This document shows positions 1 through 13,286 of a stretch of DNA of 64,000 nt, piece by piece; the first letter of the stretch is position 1, and every line of letters begins with the position of its first letter. The stretch covers positions 902,588,177-902,652,176 of the forward strand of contig CM060915.1 in the NCBI GenBank assembly GCA_030737875.1, written 5' to 3'. The stretch is from Allium sativum. Taxonomy: Eukaryota > Streptophyta > Magnoliopsida > Asparagales > Amaryllidaceae. The translations under genes were made by a program, and so were the position numbers. The notes beneath the pieces are model-generated. The model searched no databases. It was not told where the DNA came from and saw only the letters and a program-made list of their open reading frames with translations.

Positions 1-310
1 AGAATTCATGGAGTTCGGTAGTAAACGAGTTCGCGGGTTTCATAGAAATTGAGGAACTGGAGCCGAAGTCGCATTCGACAAAGTGGATGCGAGTTCCACG
101 AAATGGATATGGGCAGATCGAGCTCGAGTAGAGGAGGCCGAGGGTGAACTTTATTTTGGAATTCGTGGAGTATCCAAGGAGGGAGAAGCACTTGGAATCT
201 CGAAAATGGTGAAGGAGGACAGCTCCTTGGAGCGTGGGAGAAGAAGCACCATTCAGAGGGGTGCAGGCTTTTAAACGGATGTTGGGCCGATTTTGAGAGG
301 TTAAGCCCAA

Positions 311-324
311 TTATATATATAAGG
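311..324 (+). promoter_or_regulatory. Candidate TATA box of LTR C
   Basis: A TATATATATAAGGG run lies about 225 bp upstream of the predicted splice donor at 550. This fits a pol II start near 345 and a first leader exon of about 200 nt. It is supported only by sequence and position. Confidence 0.4.
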
Positions 325-549
325 GAATTCAATTTAATTTAATTATAAATGTATGTAAACTTGTAAATGTCATAACAATCTCATACGATATCAGATGGAC
401 AAACCGTAAGTTGCGTTGGGATCGTGGGGACGGGAGCATCACAATGGAACTGACCGGGAGTGGATTGGTGCTCGTTACAATTTATAGCAAAATAAATTGT
501 CCGTCGGAATCGAAAGACAGTTAATCGTTTTTAACGATAACAGTCCAAT

Positions 550-564
550 GTGAGTAAATCTCAC
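550..564 (+). other. Predicted 5' splice site in LTR C
   Basis: GTGAGTAAATCTCAC begins with a strong plant donor (GTGAGTAA) and is also a 5-bp hairpin. The same 15 bases occur in LTR B at 10031, and a variant (GTGAGAACTTCTCAC) occurs in both LTRs of element W. Conservation across otherwise diverged LTRs argues that it is functional. Confidence 0.5.
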
Positions 565-1124
565 TAACTCTGAACAGTTTATAATTTCATGTTGTATTGT
601 TAGAACTGTTAGATATCGTTTGATTGACTGTGTGTTGACTGTTTGATTGAACTGCTAGTCAGTTAGTTAAATTTCTATATTGATTCTGTTTAACAGAATA
701 TATCATATGGAACTGAAAAGTGACGTTATCTATATTGTTTAACATCTGTGATGCAGAGAAACAGGTTAGAGGAATCCGACTGGATTCCTCAACATTTATT
801 TTACCGTTTTTCATATATTGTGATATATGATGTGATATATAATCTGTTGTCGATTATATGTGTTTGGACGATACTGATCATCGTGATTTGATATGTTGAA
901 TACCATAACATAACGAATGTTGATAAAGGAATATTTTCAAAGTGTATTTTGAAAATGAATTATTTATATAAAATCGATGGATTTTATATAGAAAAGGAAA
1001 GGGATTTTTACAAAAGAAATAATTATAAAATCAAAGGATAAGTAGAATAAAAAAGGAAATCATTTGTAAAGTGAAGAACCGTTACTAAAAGTAAATCTTT
1101 ATAAATGAATAGTTTATTCGAAAA

Positions 1125-1474
1125 GGAGTTAATCGATGTTAGTAAATCGATTAGAGTTAAAGTAAAAGGAGCTAATCGATGTTAGTTTAATCGATTAGAG
1201 TTAAAGTAAAAGGTGTTAATCGATGTTAGTAAATCGATTAGAGTTAAAGTAAAAGGAGCTAATCGATGTTAGTTTAATCGATTAGAGTTAAAGTAAAAGG
1301 AGCTAATCGATGTTAGTTTAATTGATTAGAGTTAAAGTAAAAGGAGCTAATCAATGTTAGTTTAATCGATTAGAGTTAAAGTAAAAGGAGGTAATCGATG
1401 TTAGTTTAATCGATTAGAGTTAAAGTAAAAGGAGCTAATCGATGTTAGTTTAATCGATTAGAGTTAAAGTAAAA
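1125..1474 (+). repeat. 44-bp tandem repeat array, about 8 copies
   Basis: The unit holds TAATCGAT and ATCGATTA as inverted arms around GTTAGTTT, followed by AGAGTTAAAGTAAAAGGAG. Copies are 42-44 bp with few substitutions. The decaying tail, with repeated TCGAATATAGTTATTCGAA, continues to about 1780. LTR B has a different AT-rich repeat field in this LTR position. Confidence 0.85.
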
Positions 1475-3075
1475 TAAGTTAATAGAATATAGTTATTCGA
1501 ATAGAGAGTAAAATGAGTTAATCGAATATAGTTATTCGAATAGAAGCAAATGAGTTAATCGAATATAGTTTATTCGAAGAAAGTAAAAGGGAGTTATCGA
1601 ATATAATTTATTCGAAAGGAGTTAAGTGAAATGAGTAAATCAATAGCGTTAGTCAAATAGAGTTAATCCAATAGTGTTAGTCCAATAGAGTAAATTGATA
1701 GGGGTTAATCGAATACAGTTAAGTGAAAAGAGTCAATCGAATATAGCTATTCGAAGGAGGGTTAAGTAAGGAAGTTAGTAAATGGAATATAAAGTGAACT
1801 TTGCCCATTTCAAAGTTAGAAATGTTGTTCAGTTAAGGTCTGAGAGGTAGTTCTACCCCAACTTAATTGGCTTCGTTTTTAACTAAGGAATAGTTAAGGT
1901 TCGGCAGTAAAGGAAATGATTTGAGTTGGCATCGCGATGGTTTGTTTAAAACATCTGTCTAAGTCCAATGAAGAAACTTTGGAAATGTTTTCCAAATAAG
2001 AATCCCGAAATGTTTTCTAATAAAGAAAACAAGAAATGGAAATGTTTTCCATTGTTAATAACGTATATTTTCCAAATTCAGAAAAATAGAAATATTGAAT
2101 ATAGGGAAACATGAGATGAAAAATGAACTTAGGAGATGAATGTTAAATGATGTTTGATCGATATAATTTCCATTTGGAAATAATATCGTTGTTTGCACAC
2201 TTGTTTTTATTCTATAGTTAAATCACAGACTATTGAAATTTTGACCATTTTAACGTTGTTAATATGGAGAGACCGGTTGGATTATTATCCAAAGAACCAC
2301 TATGTATTGGCATAAGCGTTGCGAATCATATATGCCAAATAAAATTGAAGACGGAGTTATGCAAGGGTTATCCTGTTTACAGAATAGTGCCTTCGGTTCA
2401 TCCTGTTCCTGGATGACTTGTATGGACGGATGTCTGACAGAGTATTTCCAGACGATCATGTATCTTGATTTCTCCAATTGTACCAAGAGTGGAAGCGGAG
2501 AAGGAAACTTCTTTTAGCTAACGCGTAATGTATGGTTGAGGACGTCAATCGGTGATTTGATGGATTTAACGATGTGGCATTCAAAGTGAATCTGGTATGA
2601 TGATAAAGCGTAGCTTCTAGCCTCATCGTCCGGTAAATGACAGAAATCGGGAAGGCAGCATGGCTAAGTCGGTCGCACCGAAGTAGGGTGTATAATCACC
2701 TGATCTGGAGTTTCATTTACTTCTAAAAATCTATTGTTGATGCTGTCCCATTCGGGAAACGGTTGCTGATCCCAACCGATGGTGATATACATTCGATACA
2801 CTCAAGCGAAATGAGTGGTCGGTCCTGTGTGGCTGGGTTGCAAGATGTTCTTGTTGAACCCAGTGTATTCCTCTCCAGAGGTAAACTAGCGAAAGGTGGT
2901 TCCATACCTTGTCATAGTTGGAAATCCATTACCCAATACGTGCTTGCGGTTTTGATTGTATACTATATATGTAGAACGTGAGATGAAAGCGTTTCTGCTA
3001 GATGATTATTATATTGTGGTTGATAGACATTATTATAATATCAAAAAGGCTTTTGATATAAAGATAATTTTGGAT

Positions 3076-3123
3076 TCTCATAAGGGCAAAACCCGTTCCG
3101 TTAAGCGGCGTGGTCTTATGAGA
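3076..3123 (+). other. Conserved LTR hairpin, copy C
   Basis: The outer arms TCTCATAAG and CTTATGAGA pair over 9 bp. The inner arms CCGT and GCGG pair with one G-T wobble. The hairpin ends 139 nt before the predicted 3' splice site at 3262. Homologous hairpins lie at the same distance in LTRs A, B, W and V. Confidence 0.65.
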
Positions 3124-3244
3124 TATCGTTTACCTGTTTGAACTGTTTTAAACTGTTTTACTCACACCAGTCCCATGACTAACTCGGAGTTTATTTTGTT
3201 GTTTTCCCTAAACTCTTGGGTGCCTAAATTTGTATGGGCAGTCA

Positions 3245-3262
3245 AGTAGTCGGGATTTACAG
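3245..3262 (+). other. Predicted 3' splice site in LTR C
   Basis: The sequence GTAGTCGGGATTTACAG is followed by AT. It aligns with TTTTACAG at 13478 in LTR B and with GGTTTTGCAG in W and V. A branch-point-like GACTAAC lies about 80 nt upstream. Confidence 0.45.
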
Positions 3263-4024
3263 ATACATTGAAGAGCTGGAGCAGGAGGCTTCAGAATTAT
3301 ATCGCTATTATTTTTCAACTGTGTTGTAAGTGTTGTACTTTGATAATGATGTGTATATTCAAGTACATATGTATATTTCAAGTTATGTTATATATATTAT
3401 ATGTTATTCGTTCCGTTGTGAGGTTCGCGTTACTCTGATGTTGTGTTCTTCTTCTTCTTCTATTCTAAGTTTCTATCTTATCTATCCTCACCCTCTAATT
3501 TCTTTCACTAATTACCAGGATTTTTCGTGTTTTGGTTATCGACATCGAGTTTATGTCAATAACCAAAGTCGCTAAAAATCCGGGTCGTTATAGAAGTGAA
3601 ATAGAATTTGAATAATAGAAGTGAAATAGATTTGAATAAAAGAAGTGATATAAAATTTGAATAGAATTAACTAAGTCGAAGAGAAATTAGTTAATCGAGT
3701 TTTGAATTTGAAGTTGAACTTCGAAAGGTGAATTGGATTTGTAAATGTATACTCGAAATCGAATATAGAACTTAAATTTGAAATTTGAATTCAAATTAGT
3801 TAATAAGCAAGTAAAGGTATATTTGAAAATGTCATGTTCAAATATAAAAGTGAATTAGACTAAAGAGCTCATTAACGAATTAATTAACGAATTGAGTTAA
3901 ACAATTAGGCATGGTTGAGATAAATTGGATAGGTACAGACATACAGGAGACAGGTATGGGATAAGGATAATGAAGGTATATATATAGTATGCCCGGCTAA
4001 AAGGTACGTATTTAATTCATATAT

Positions 4025-4182
4025 GAGATTTTATGCGCTGTATCGGCAAGCCGCTTGGCTTTTTCTTTTTCTTTTGGACTGGTGAGGGCCATGGGAGGCT
4101 ATTTGAAATATCCCGATGCTCCCGGTACAAAGGAGGTTATGGCGAATTTTTCCATAAATTTAAGGAGTTAGAATATTTTTAA
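4025..4182 (+). other. Conserved non-coding block (LTR A copy)
   Basis: The block contains AGCCGCTTGGCT, a 4-bp stem, directly followed by a T-rich tract and then GGAGGTTATGGCGAATTTTT. It is duplicated at 11510-11670 in LTR B. It is also recognisable, in opposite genomic orientation, in the interior rather than the LTR of element W at 46800-46972. Confidence 0.6.
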
Positions 4183-5790
4183 GAAGTTTGACAACTAGAA
4201 TCTATATATCAATATATATAGAAGTCGATAAGATAAACAAACTTAATAGGATAGTATAATCAAAAAGGAAGACTAGGAATTAAATCTCGTAAGAATAGAA
4301 GGAGAAAGTGTATACGTGTTTAAAAGTGAATAAATAGTTGTATGGTATTGATTATTCGAGTAAGTAGTCATATCTGTTTTGACGTTACAAATGTTATTCA
4401 GTCAAGGTCTGAGAGGTAGTTATACCCCAACTTGATTGATTTCATTATTAACAAATAAATAGTAAGATTTCAGGCTCGAAGATCAATGTTGGATAAGAGT
4501 TAGTTGAATATAGTATTTGGGTTGTCGTAATGATGTTTTACACAACATCCGTTTTAACCCAAATAAGTGTAAGCTTGGAAATATAATAAAGAATATTTCC
4601 TAAGTATAGAAATAAACGAGATCGGGAAAGAGATAACTAACTGGAATATTTTCTAATTATAAATAACATATATTTTCTAATGTTTAGAAAATAAAGGAAG
4701 GCGATATTCGGAAATGTTTTCCAAATAACGTAAAAGGCCAATATGGTTATTGAAAATATTTGGTTAACAAATATTGATAAAGAAATAGAGAAGTGATTTA
4801 ATTAATGGAATATTAATTAAGGGCTCAGTGATTGTTTGATAATTGGATGAACACTTGTTTTCTTCGATAGTTAAATCATCGACTATCGAAACACTTGTTT
4901 TTATTCGGTAGTTAAATAACAGACTATCGAAGTTTTTGATCGTCGTTGTCAATATGGAGAGACCGGTTGGATTATTATCCAAAGAACCACTCTGTATTGG
5001 CATAAGCGTTGCGAATCATATATGCCAAAGATAATTGAAGACGGAGTAAAGTGCAAGGGCTGTTGTATAAGTCTTAGATAATAGTGCCTAAGATGGATGT
5101 ACTGAATAGTGCCTTCGGTTCATCCTGTTCCTGGATGACTTGTATGGATGAATGTCTGACAGAGTATTTCCAGAAAGGTCATGTACATTGATTTCTTAGA
5201 CGTACCAAGAGTGGAAGCAGAGAAGGAAACTTCTTTAGCTAACATGTAATGTACTGTTGTAGACGTCAATTAGTGATTTTCGATGGATCTGACAATGTGG
5301 CATTCGAAGTGAATCTGATGTGATGATAAAGCATAACCTCAAGCCTCATTAACCGGTAAAATGACAGAAATCGGGCAGCAAACATGGCTATGTCGGTTGC
5401 ACCTATTAGGGTGTATAATCACCTGATGTTGTCCCATTCGGGAAACGGTTGCTGATCCCAACCGTTGGTGATATACATTCGATACACTCAAGAGAAATGG
5501 GTGGTCGGTCATGTATGGCTGAGTTGCAAGATGTTCTTGTTGAACTCGGTGTATTCTCCTCTAGATATACACCAGCGGAAGGTGGTTCCATACCTTGTCA
5601 TAGTTGGAAATCCATTACCCAATAAGTGCTTGCGGTTTTGATTGTATATATATGTGGAACGTGAGATACAAACGTTCCACTATATTGTTATTTACTTGAT
5701 TTAGAATTTATTATAATATCAAAAGAGTTTTTATATAAAGATTACCATTTCTTTCAAAGAGGATTTGGAAGTTAAATCAAGTGTTTGGAT

Positions 5791-5838
5791 TCTCATAAGG
5801 GAAAACCCGTTTCGTGTATACGGCGTGGTCTTATGAGA
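5791..5838 (+). other. Conserved LTR hairpin, copy A
   Basis: The outer 9-bp arms TCTCATAAG and CTTATGAGA are intact. The inner stem is weakened by a C-to-T change (TCGTGTATACGG). It ends 143 nt before the predicted acceptor at 5981. Confidence 0.65.
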
Positions 5839-5961
5839 TATCATTTAGTGTTCTGAAACTGTTTTAAACTGTTTACTCATACCAGTCCCATGACTGACCC
5901 GGAGTTTATTTTGTTTTGTTCTACCTAAACTCTTGGGTGCCAAAATTTGTACGGGCAGTCA

Positions 5962-5981
5962 AGTAGTTCAGGATTTTACAG
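5962..5981 (+). other. Predicted 3' splice site in LTR A
   Basis: AGTAGTTCAGGATTTTACAG aligns with the B acceptor at 13478 and the C acceptor at 3262. Confidence 0.45.
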
Positions 5982-6279
5982 TTCTATCTAAAGGAGCTTG
6001 GAGCAGGAGGCTTCAGCGTTAGTTATATAGAGTTTTGTTCCGCTGGGTTGTAAGTGTTGTACTCCGATAAGTATATGTTATACAATTGAAATTTTGTATT
6101 TCAAAAGATATGATATAATATATTTTGTTCCGCTGCGGTGTGAGATTCTGTGTTGTTATTGCTGTTCTTCTTCTACCTTCTTCTTCTAAAAAAAATGATT
6201 CATATATTCGTGATATTTGGGTTAGACGTATGATGTATATAGTCAACTCAGCTACTGCGTACTTTGCGGGCCATTATAG

Positions 6280-6291
6280 TGGTATCAGAGC
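6280..6291 (+). other. Primer-binding site of LARD A/B (initiator tRNA-Met)
   Basis: TGGTATCAGAGC lies one base after the left LTR. It complements the 3' end of plant initiator tRNA-Met. It fixes the plus orientation and is the same site used by element M. Confidence 0.9.
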
Positions 6292-8533
6292 TTAGGTTGA
6301 GCGAATACCTAGGCTTTGTTGGAATGTGCTCATTAGAGATAGGGTCACCCTAGAATGAGTTGAGTGTATATATATACGAGAGAGCATATTTGTTATTTGA
6401 TATAAAAACTGTTTTATATTGTGTGGACTAGTCTGTTGAGTGAATTATGAATTCTGATCGAATCGTGGGACGCCACGATGTCGATAGGAGTTTATAAACA
6501 CTTGAACAGAAGATTGGACACGATATTGTTTTAAATGGCTGAGTTGATTGTTAGAATTATAATCAAATTAGATTATAAAACTGAAATAGTTATATATAAC
6601 CAATAGAATTTGTATAGAAATAATATATACAAATGAGATGAATTGAATTCCAACCAGAATTCATAATTTAAAATCCTAGGAAGTTGGAATTTTTTTTCCA
6701 AATTTTATTAAAATAATATAGCTTTATTTTGGAAGGATTTTTGAATAAAAATTATTTGAATGGATTTTGAATATGATAAAGCACTGAACTCACTTCAGTG
6801 GCTGGGAAATAATTCTGATGATGGCCGCAACATCATCAGTGTTCATTTTCGAGTTTCTAAGTGATGTATTGCTGCCTTAGAAAAGTTTTTGGATGGAAAA
6901 TTTGTTTGAAAAGAAAACAAGTTGTTTGAAAATTCAAATGTTTTGAATTTGAGGTGGATATAAATATATGTATATATTTATATTACTTCAAAGGAGTTTT
7001 GAAATAAAACCCTGGGAGTTTGAATGATTGAAACTAAATTTAACTTAAGTAAGTTAAATGGATCGAAATGAATGAATTGAGTAAAATCAATGTGAATGAA
7101 ATATGAATTAGGTGTGAATAAAGGAAAAACCAAAAGAGTTAAAAAGAAAATATATTTGTTAAACAAATATAAAAGAAAATATATTTGTAAAACAAATATA
7201 AAGGAAATATATTTGTAAAACAAATACAAAGGAAGTTATGTGCAAACAAATAGAAGGAGAAATATTTGTAAAAACATTTACAAATAGAATTTAAAAGGAA
7301 ATATTTGTAATACATTTCCAAATATATTAAATGGAAATATTTATTTATAGAAAATAAATAGAATGTTATAAATGAGATATTTATTTGTTAAATAAATAGA
7401 ATTTAATCAAAGGAATATTTAGAAGATGAATAGAAAATGGAAATCTATTTTTAACAGATAAATAGAAAAGATTTATTTATAAATAACAGTTTATAAATTA
7501 AATTAAATATTTATCATTCGATAAATGGAATATATAAGTCTGAACTTATATAGAGAAGAGATATTGGTTTTTAACACCGATAGTTTTAAATAGAAGGGGT
7601 ACACAACACTTGTATAAGTGAAGTAACGTTATTAAAGAGAACATTTATAAATGAATAAACGTTATCCAATAGGAGTTATTCGAATAGGAGAAGTCGATTA
7701 GAGTTAGAAATAATCGATTAGAGTTATAATAAATCGATTAGAGTAAGAATTAACCAGTTAGAGTTAATCAGTTAGGGTTAATCCGTAGAGTTCATTGAAT
7801 ATTTGTTATTCAATTAGAATTTATTGAATATTTGTTATTCAAATTTGGAGTTAACCAGATAGATTTAATTGAACATAGTTAATCGAATTAGGATTTAATT
7901 GAATGTTAGTTATTCAATTAAAGTTTATCGAATATAGCAATTGAAATAGAGTTAGTCAAACATAGTTACTCAGCAAAAGTTTCCATTTCGTACGACTGCT
8001 AGCGTAATTCGCAGGGCTGCAGATAGCCTAGGGTGGTCAGATGTTTCCTGAGGGAATCAGGCGTAACCATTGTGATCGATGCGATCTAGAGTCAAGCGAA
8101 TGGAGTTAAATCAAATAATAGTTATTTTAAGGGAGGAGTTATCGAATATTAGTTATTCGAATAGATTTAAAGGAGTTAATGGAATATAGTTTATTCGAAT
8201 AGAATAAAAAGAGTTATCGAATATAGCTTATTTTGAAGGAGTTAAGTGAAAAGAGCTAATCAAATAGGGTTAATCGATAAGAGTTAAATCAAATAGAGTT
8301 AATTGATAAGTGTAAATTGAATAGAGTGAATCGAATATAGTTTATTCGAAGAAAGGTTTTCGAATCTAGTTATTCGAAAGAGAGATTATCGAATATAGTT
8401 ATTTGAAGGGAGGAGTTATCGAATAGGGATTTATTCGAAAGAGAGTTATGTAAGGAAGTTTGAAATGTTGAGTATCAACATAAATAAGTTTTGAAAAGAT
8501 AAATGGGTTTGTAGCACTTTTTCTCCATTAGCA
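6292..8533 (+). other. Non-coding interior of LARD A/B
   Basis: I found no gag or pol similarity in this 2.2-kb stretch. It is AT-rich with short decayed repeats. There are AATATATTTGTAAAACAAAT motifs at 7140-7330. Later there are TCGATTAGAGTTA and TCGAATATAGTTATTCGAA motifs from 7690 to 8460, which resemble the tandem array inside LTR C. The small reading frames on the minus strand at 6978-7321 are translations of the A/T repeats. Confidence 0.7.
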
Positions 8534-8568
8534 ATTTCGTGGACGAAATTATTTTAAGTGGGGAAGAT
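8534..8568 (+). other. Palindrome plus polypurine tract of LARD A/B
   Basis: ATTTCGTGGACGAAAT (8534-8549) is followed by TTTTAAGTGGGGAAGA, the polypurine tract immediately before the right LTR at 8569. The same palindrome-spacer-PPT arrangement ends the interiors of M, W and Z. Confidence 0.8.
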
Positions 8569-10030
8569 TGTAATGACCCGGATTCTTATGGGTTAATTTT
8601 AAATATTTATTATGAATTTAAATATTGGATGGATAATATAAATGGGATTTTCTATTAAGTTATTAATTTAATAATCAATTTCGATTTAATATCGAATATA
8701 TTAAATCATCGTAGTGCGAAAATATAATTCAGTTCGAGATTTAAAACTGAATTTAATACAGTTAAGACTCCTGTTTAAATTAGGATAATAATATTAAATT
8801 AATTCGAAGAATTTAAATGGTTTTAAATTTAATTTATATCAATTTAAATTAAATATCTATTCCGGATGATCGAACTGGACTTCGATACTTATCCCAGTGG
8901 GTTCAGAATAGTGGTTTTAACCTAGAATGGACAGTTGTTGGGTTCAGAAAGGAGCTTGGAGTCATAGCGTATTTTAATTTAAGGATACCGATTTAAAAAC
9001 TAAATAAAATAAAATAAATCCCTTTTGTTTGTGGTCAGAAACAGAACACCCAAGAGGAAAAAAATGATGGCCTCACTGTACGTTTTAAAACCGCACACTC
9101 CCTTTACTTAAACAACGACATCCCTCTCTTTAGCATAAATCAAAATTCTCTTTTATGAAATCAATTGCTGGGCTTTGTTCATTTCTCTAAATCAAAATCA
9201 TCGAGCCCGAAAGCCTCAGTAGAATAGTTGAATTCGGTCCCTCTTTCCTCAATCGATAATCAACGCTTCAAATCAAAATAATGGCCATTCTATATTTATA
9301 CGAGATCGAGTTGAATCCAACAGAAGGCATCACAATAGTTTTTGAAGCTCGATGTCTTCGAGCGTGAAATAAGGTCATGAATTTAGGTTTTGTGTGTTTC
9401 GAACTGGGATTGGAGAACCACGATGTCAGTAAAGGTCGGCGCTGGGTTATAGACGAGTGAAGTGCAGATCTGTGAGGACCGAAGTAATTTGGGGATGCTT
9501 TTGAGGGCGCAAATGTGTAGGGCGATGGGATACTGGAGTGGCAATGTGGTGTTTTGAAGTCAGGGCTGACTGTTTTGGGATAGTGAAGTTAAGGCAAAAC
9601 ATAAGAACTTTGTAAAAGGGAAGAGGAGAGTTTTAGGATAAGAAACAATTGTGGTAATGGTGGCAGTATAGGTATGGTGTGCTCAGAAAGGAGGGGAAAG
9701 AAGGATAAGGTTCGTTGGTGATGACTGGTTTGATTGTAGTCGAAGTGGTGGTGGCAAAATGAAATATCTAATCAAGACGCCATTGGTTTCGTTAAGTTCG
9801 TCTTGACGATATCCACACGTACGAAGGAATGGAGTAAAGCAGGAGTTTCGAATGGTTTAATCAAGTAAAGAAGAAAGAATCAACGATATCAATTTGGTTG
9901 GATTCATGTGGGCATAAACTACGATGTGGAATTTATATGGAGAGCTTTGAAGCTTTTGGGGATTTTTGTCTAATTTTAAACTATTGTTTATAATTAGATA
10001 GAACAATGATAAATCGAAATAAAAATCATG

Positions 10031-10045
10031 GTGAGTAAATCTCAC
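10031..10045 (+). other. Predicted 5' splice site in LTR B
   Basis: ATG followed by GTGAGTAAAT is close to the ideal donor consensus, inside a GTGAG/CTCAC hairpin. Paired with the acceptor at 13478 it would define an intron of about 3.45 kb wholly inside the LTR. Confidence 0.5.
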
Positions 10046-10839
10046 TCACCTCTTTATTTAGAATTATTACTATTCGTTAAAAATAGTTGTTGTTGCTTGT
10101 TTGAATGCTTCCTGGTTGATTTAAATATATTAGTTATTTAGTGTTGAATATTATATATATATTGGGTTGATGGTTGGATTGATTCCAGCAGTATCATTAG
10201 CGGATGCCCGCAGTTTCATAGCGGATGATTTCCCTATGCGCCCCACAAATATATATTAGTGGATGACCTTCATACCGCGATATCCTGCCTCGAAGCAGGA
10301 TGGGTATTACTATGTTGACTAACGTCTGTGGATGCAGGAAAACAGGTTGGAGGAATCCGACTAGATTCCTCCAAAATATATTATTTGTTTGTTTATTTAT
10401 TTGCATGTATACTGTCATATATGAAGTGCTAGAAAAATAAATAATTGGTTGCTTTGTGTGTTTAAATATCACTGGCCCTAAGTGTTGATATTTAAAAATA
10501 TCCTGAAAGGGGTATTAGAGATTTAAAAGGGAAATTCTATTTTAGAAAAATAGAATTTGAATTTTAAAATAGATTTGAAATATTAACTTGTTTTAAAAGA
10601 AATAAAAACAAGTGTTTTCTTTATAGTTCTTTTATAAACGAAGTTTATATATGAAGTGAAAAGTATTTTCATTGGATAATTCAGAAATAAAAATACAAGT
10701 GTGAAATTGAAAAGGGAAATCTATTTTCCTAAGGTAGAAATATCGATTTCAAAAGGAATTGAAATCGAGACTTGTTTAAAGAATGAATAAATGAAGTTTG
10801 AAAATAGATTTGATATATGGAAATTCAAATGGAGATTGA

Positions 10840-11130
10840 AAAAGGAATTCAAATATAGAATTTGAATATATAGAATTCAAATGGAATTGAATATATAGAA
10901 ATTGAATATAGAAATTCAAATGGGATTTATAATGTAGAATTTGATATATGGAATTTGAATATAGAAAATATAAAGGAATTCAAATATAGAATTTGAATAT
11001 ATAGAATTTGAATAGAATTTGATATATAGAATTTGTATAGAATTCGATATATAGAATTTGAATAATAGAAGTGAAATAGAATTTGAATAATAGAAGTGAA
11101 ATAGATTTGAATAATAGAAGTGATATAAAA
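10840..11130 (+). repeat. Degenerate AATTTGAATATAG-type repeat field
   Basis: Irregular repeats of ATATAGAATTTGAAT and AATAGAAGTGAAATAG occur here. Part of the field is retained at 3593-3660 in LTR A. Confidence 0.7.
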
Positions 11131-11509
11131 TTTGAATAAAAATTGAATAGAATTAACTATGTCGAAGATAAATTAGTTAATCGAGTTTTGAATTTGAAGT
11201 TGAACTTCGAAAGGTGAATTGGATTTGTAAATGTATATTCGAAATCGAATATAGAACTAAAATTTGAATTTTGAATTCAAATTAGTTAATAAGCAAGTAA
11301 TGGTATATTTGAACATGTCATGTTCAAATATAAAAGTGAATTAGACTAAAGAGTTCATTAATGAATTAATTAACGAATTGAGTTAAAAAATCAGGTATGG
11401 TTGAAATAAATTGGACAGGTATAAACATACAGGAGAAATGTATAGGATAAGGAAAATGAAGGTATATAAATAGTATGCCCAACAAAAAGGTACGTATTTA
11501 ATTCATATA

Positions 11510-11670
11510 TGAGATTTTATGTGCCGTATCGGCAAGCCTCTTGGCTTTTTCATTTTCTTTTGGATTGGTGAGGGACATGGGAGGCTATTTGAAATATCCC
11601 GATGCTCCCGGTACAAAGGAGGTTATGGCGAATTTTTCCGGAAATTTAAGGAGTTAGAATTTTTTTAAGA
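11510..11670 (+). other. Conserved non-coding block (LTR B copy)
   Basis: AGCCTCTTGGCT keeps the 4-bp stem seen in LTR A and W although the loop differs. A T-rich tract and GGAGGTTATGGCGAATTTTT follow. Confidence 0.6.
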
Positions 11671-13286
11671 AGTTTGATAACTAGAATCTATATATCAGTA
11701 TATGTAGAAGTCGATAAGGAAAACGAACTTAAAAATAGGAAAGCATAATCAAAAAGGAAGACTAGGAATAAAATCTCGTAAGAATAGAAGGAGAAAGTGT
11801 ATACGTGTTTAAAAGTGAATAAATAGTTGTATGGTATTGATTATTCGAGTAAGTAGTCATATCTGTTTTGACATTATAAATGTTATTCAGTCAAGGTCTG
11901 AGAGGTAGTTATACCCCAACTTGATTGATTTCATTATTAACAAATAAATAGTAAGATTTCAGGCTCGAAGATCAATGTTGGATAAGAGTTAGTTGAATAT
12001 AGTATTTGGGTTGTCGTAACGATGTTTACACCACATCCGTTTTAACCCAAATAAGTGTAAGCTTGGAAGTATAATAAAGAATATTTCCTAAGTATAGAAA
12101 TAAATGAGATCGGGAAAGAGATAAGTAATTGGAATATTTTCCAATTATAAATAGCATATATTTTCTAAAGTTTAGAAAATAAAGGAAGGCGATATTCGGA
12201 AATGTTTTCCAAATAACGTAAAAGGCCAATATGGCTATTGAAAATATTTGGTTAACAAATATTGATAAAGAAATAGAGAAGTGATTTAATTAATGGAATA
12301 TTAATTAAGGGCTCAGTGATTGTTTGATAATTGGATGAACACTTGTTTTCTTCGATAGTTAAATCATTGACTATCGAAACACTTGTTTTTATTCGATAGT
12401 TAAATCACAGACTATCGAAGTTTTTGACCATCATTGTCAATATGGAGAGACCGGTTGGGCATAAGCGTTGCGAATCATATATACCAAAGATATTTGAAGA
12501 CGGAGTAAAGTGCAAGGGCTATTGTATAAGTCTTAGATAACAGTGCCTAAGATGGATGTACTGAATAGTGTCTTCGGTTCATCCTGTTCTTGGATGACTT
12601 GTATGGATGAATGTCTGACAGAGTATTTCCAGAAAGGTCACGTACATTGATTTCTTCAACCGTACCAAGAGTGGAAGCAGAGAAGGAAACTTCTTTAGCT
12701 AACATGTAATGTACTGTTGTAGACGTCAATTAATGATTTTCTATGGCTCTGACAATGTGGCATTCGAAGTGAATCTGATGTGATGATAAAGCGTAACCTC
12801 AAGCCTCATCAACCGGTAAATGACAGAAATCGGGCAGGCAACATGGCTATGTAGGTCGCACCTATTAGTGTGTATAATCACCTGATCTAGAGTTTCATTT
12901 ACTTCTAAAAATCTATTGTTGATGCTGTCTCATTAGAGAAACGGTTGTTGATCCCTATCGTTGGTGATATACATTCGATACACTCAAGCAAAATGAGTGG
13001 TCGGTCATGTGTGGCTGAGTTGCAAGATGTTCTCGTTGAACTCGGTGTATTCTCCTCTAGAGATACACTAGCGGAAGGTGGTTCCATACCTTATCATAGT
13101 TGGAAATCCATTACCCAATAAGTGCTTGCGGTTTTTATTGTATATATATGTGGAACGTGAGATGCAAACGTTCCACTAGATTGTTATTTACTTGATTTAG
13201 ACTTTATTATAATATCAAAAGAGTTTTGGTATAAAGATTACCGTTTCTTTCAAAGAGGATTTGAAAGTTAAATCAAGTGTTTGGAT

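Larger units (their letters stand above)
1..3592 (+). mobile_element. LARD-type LTR, copy C (5' end outside window)
   Basis: This is the right-hand part of a large non-coding LTR. Its last 1.8 kb aligns by eye with 4380-6278 and 11870-13774, which are LTRs A and B of the neighbouring LARD. Shared blocks include GACCGGTTGG at about 2270, the segment around 2763-2960 and the CAGGAGGCTTCAG block near 3283. It ends in CCGGGTCGTTATA, a plausible decayed form of an LTR end in TTACA. At 3593 the sequence switches abruptly to mid-LTR sequence matching LTR B at 11068, so C is nested inside LTR A. Short reading frames here are not conserved with B and are not called as genes. I cannot tell whether C is a solo LTR or the end of a full element. 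Confidence 0.75.
3593..6278 (+). repeat. Left LTR A, 3' part
   Basis: This aligns with 11068-13774 of LTR B almost end to end, with scattered substitutions and small indels. One example is the 12430-12460 region of B, which lacks about 40 bp present here at 4965-5000. It ends TTATA where B ends TTACA. The rest of LTR A lies beyond copy C, outside the window. Confidence 0.85.
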
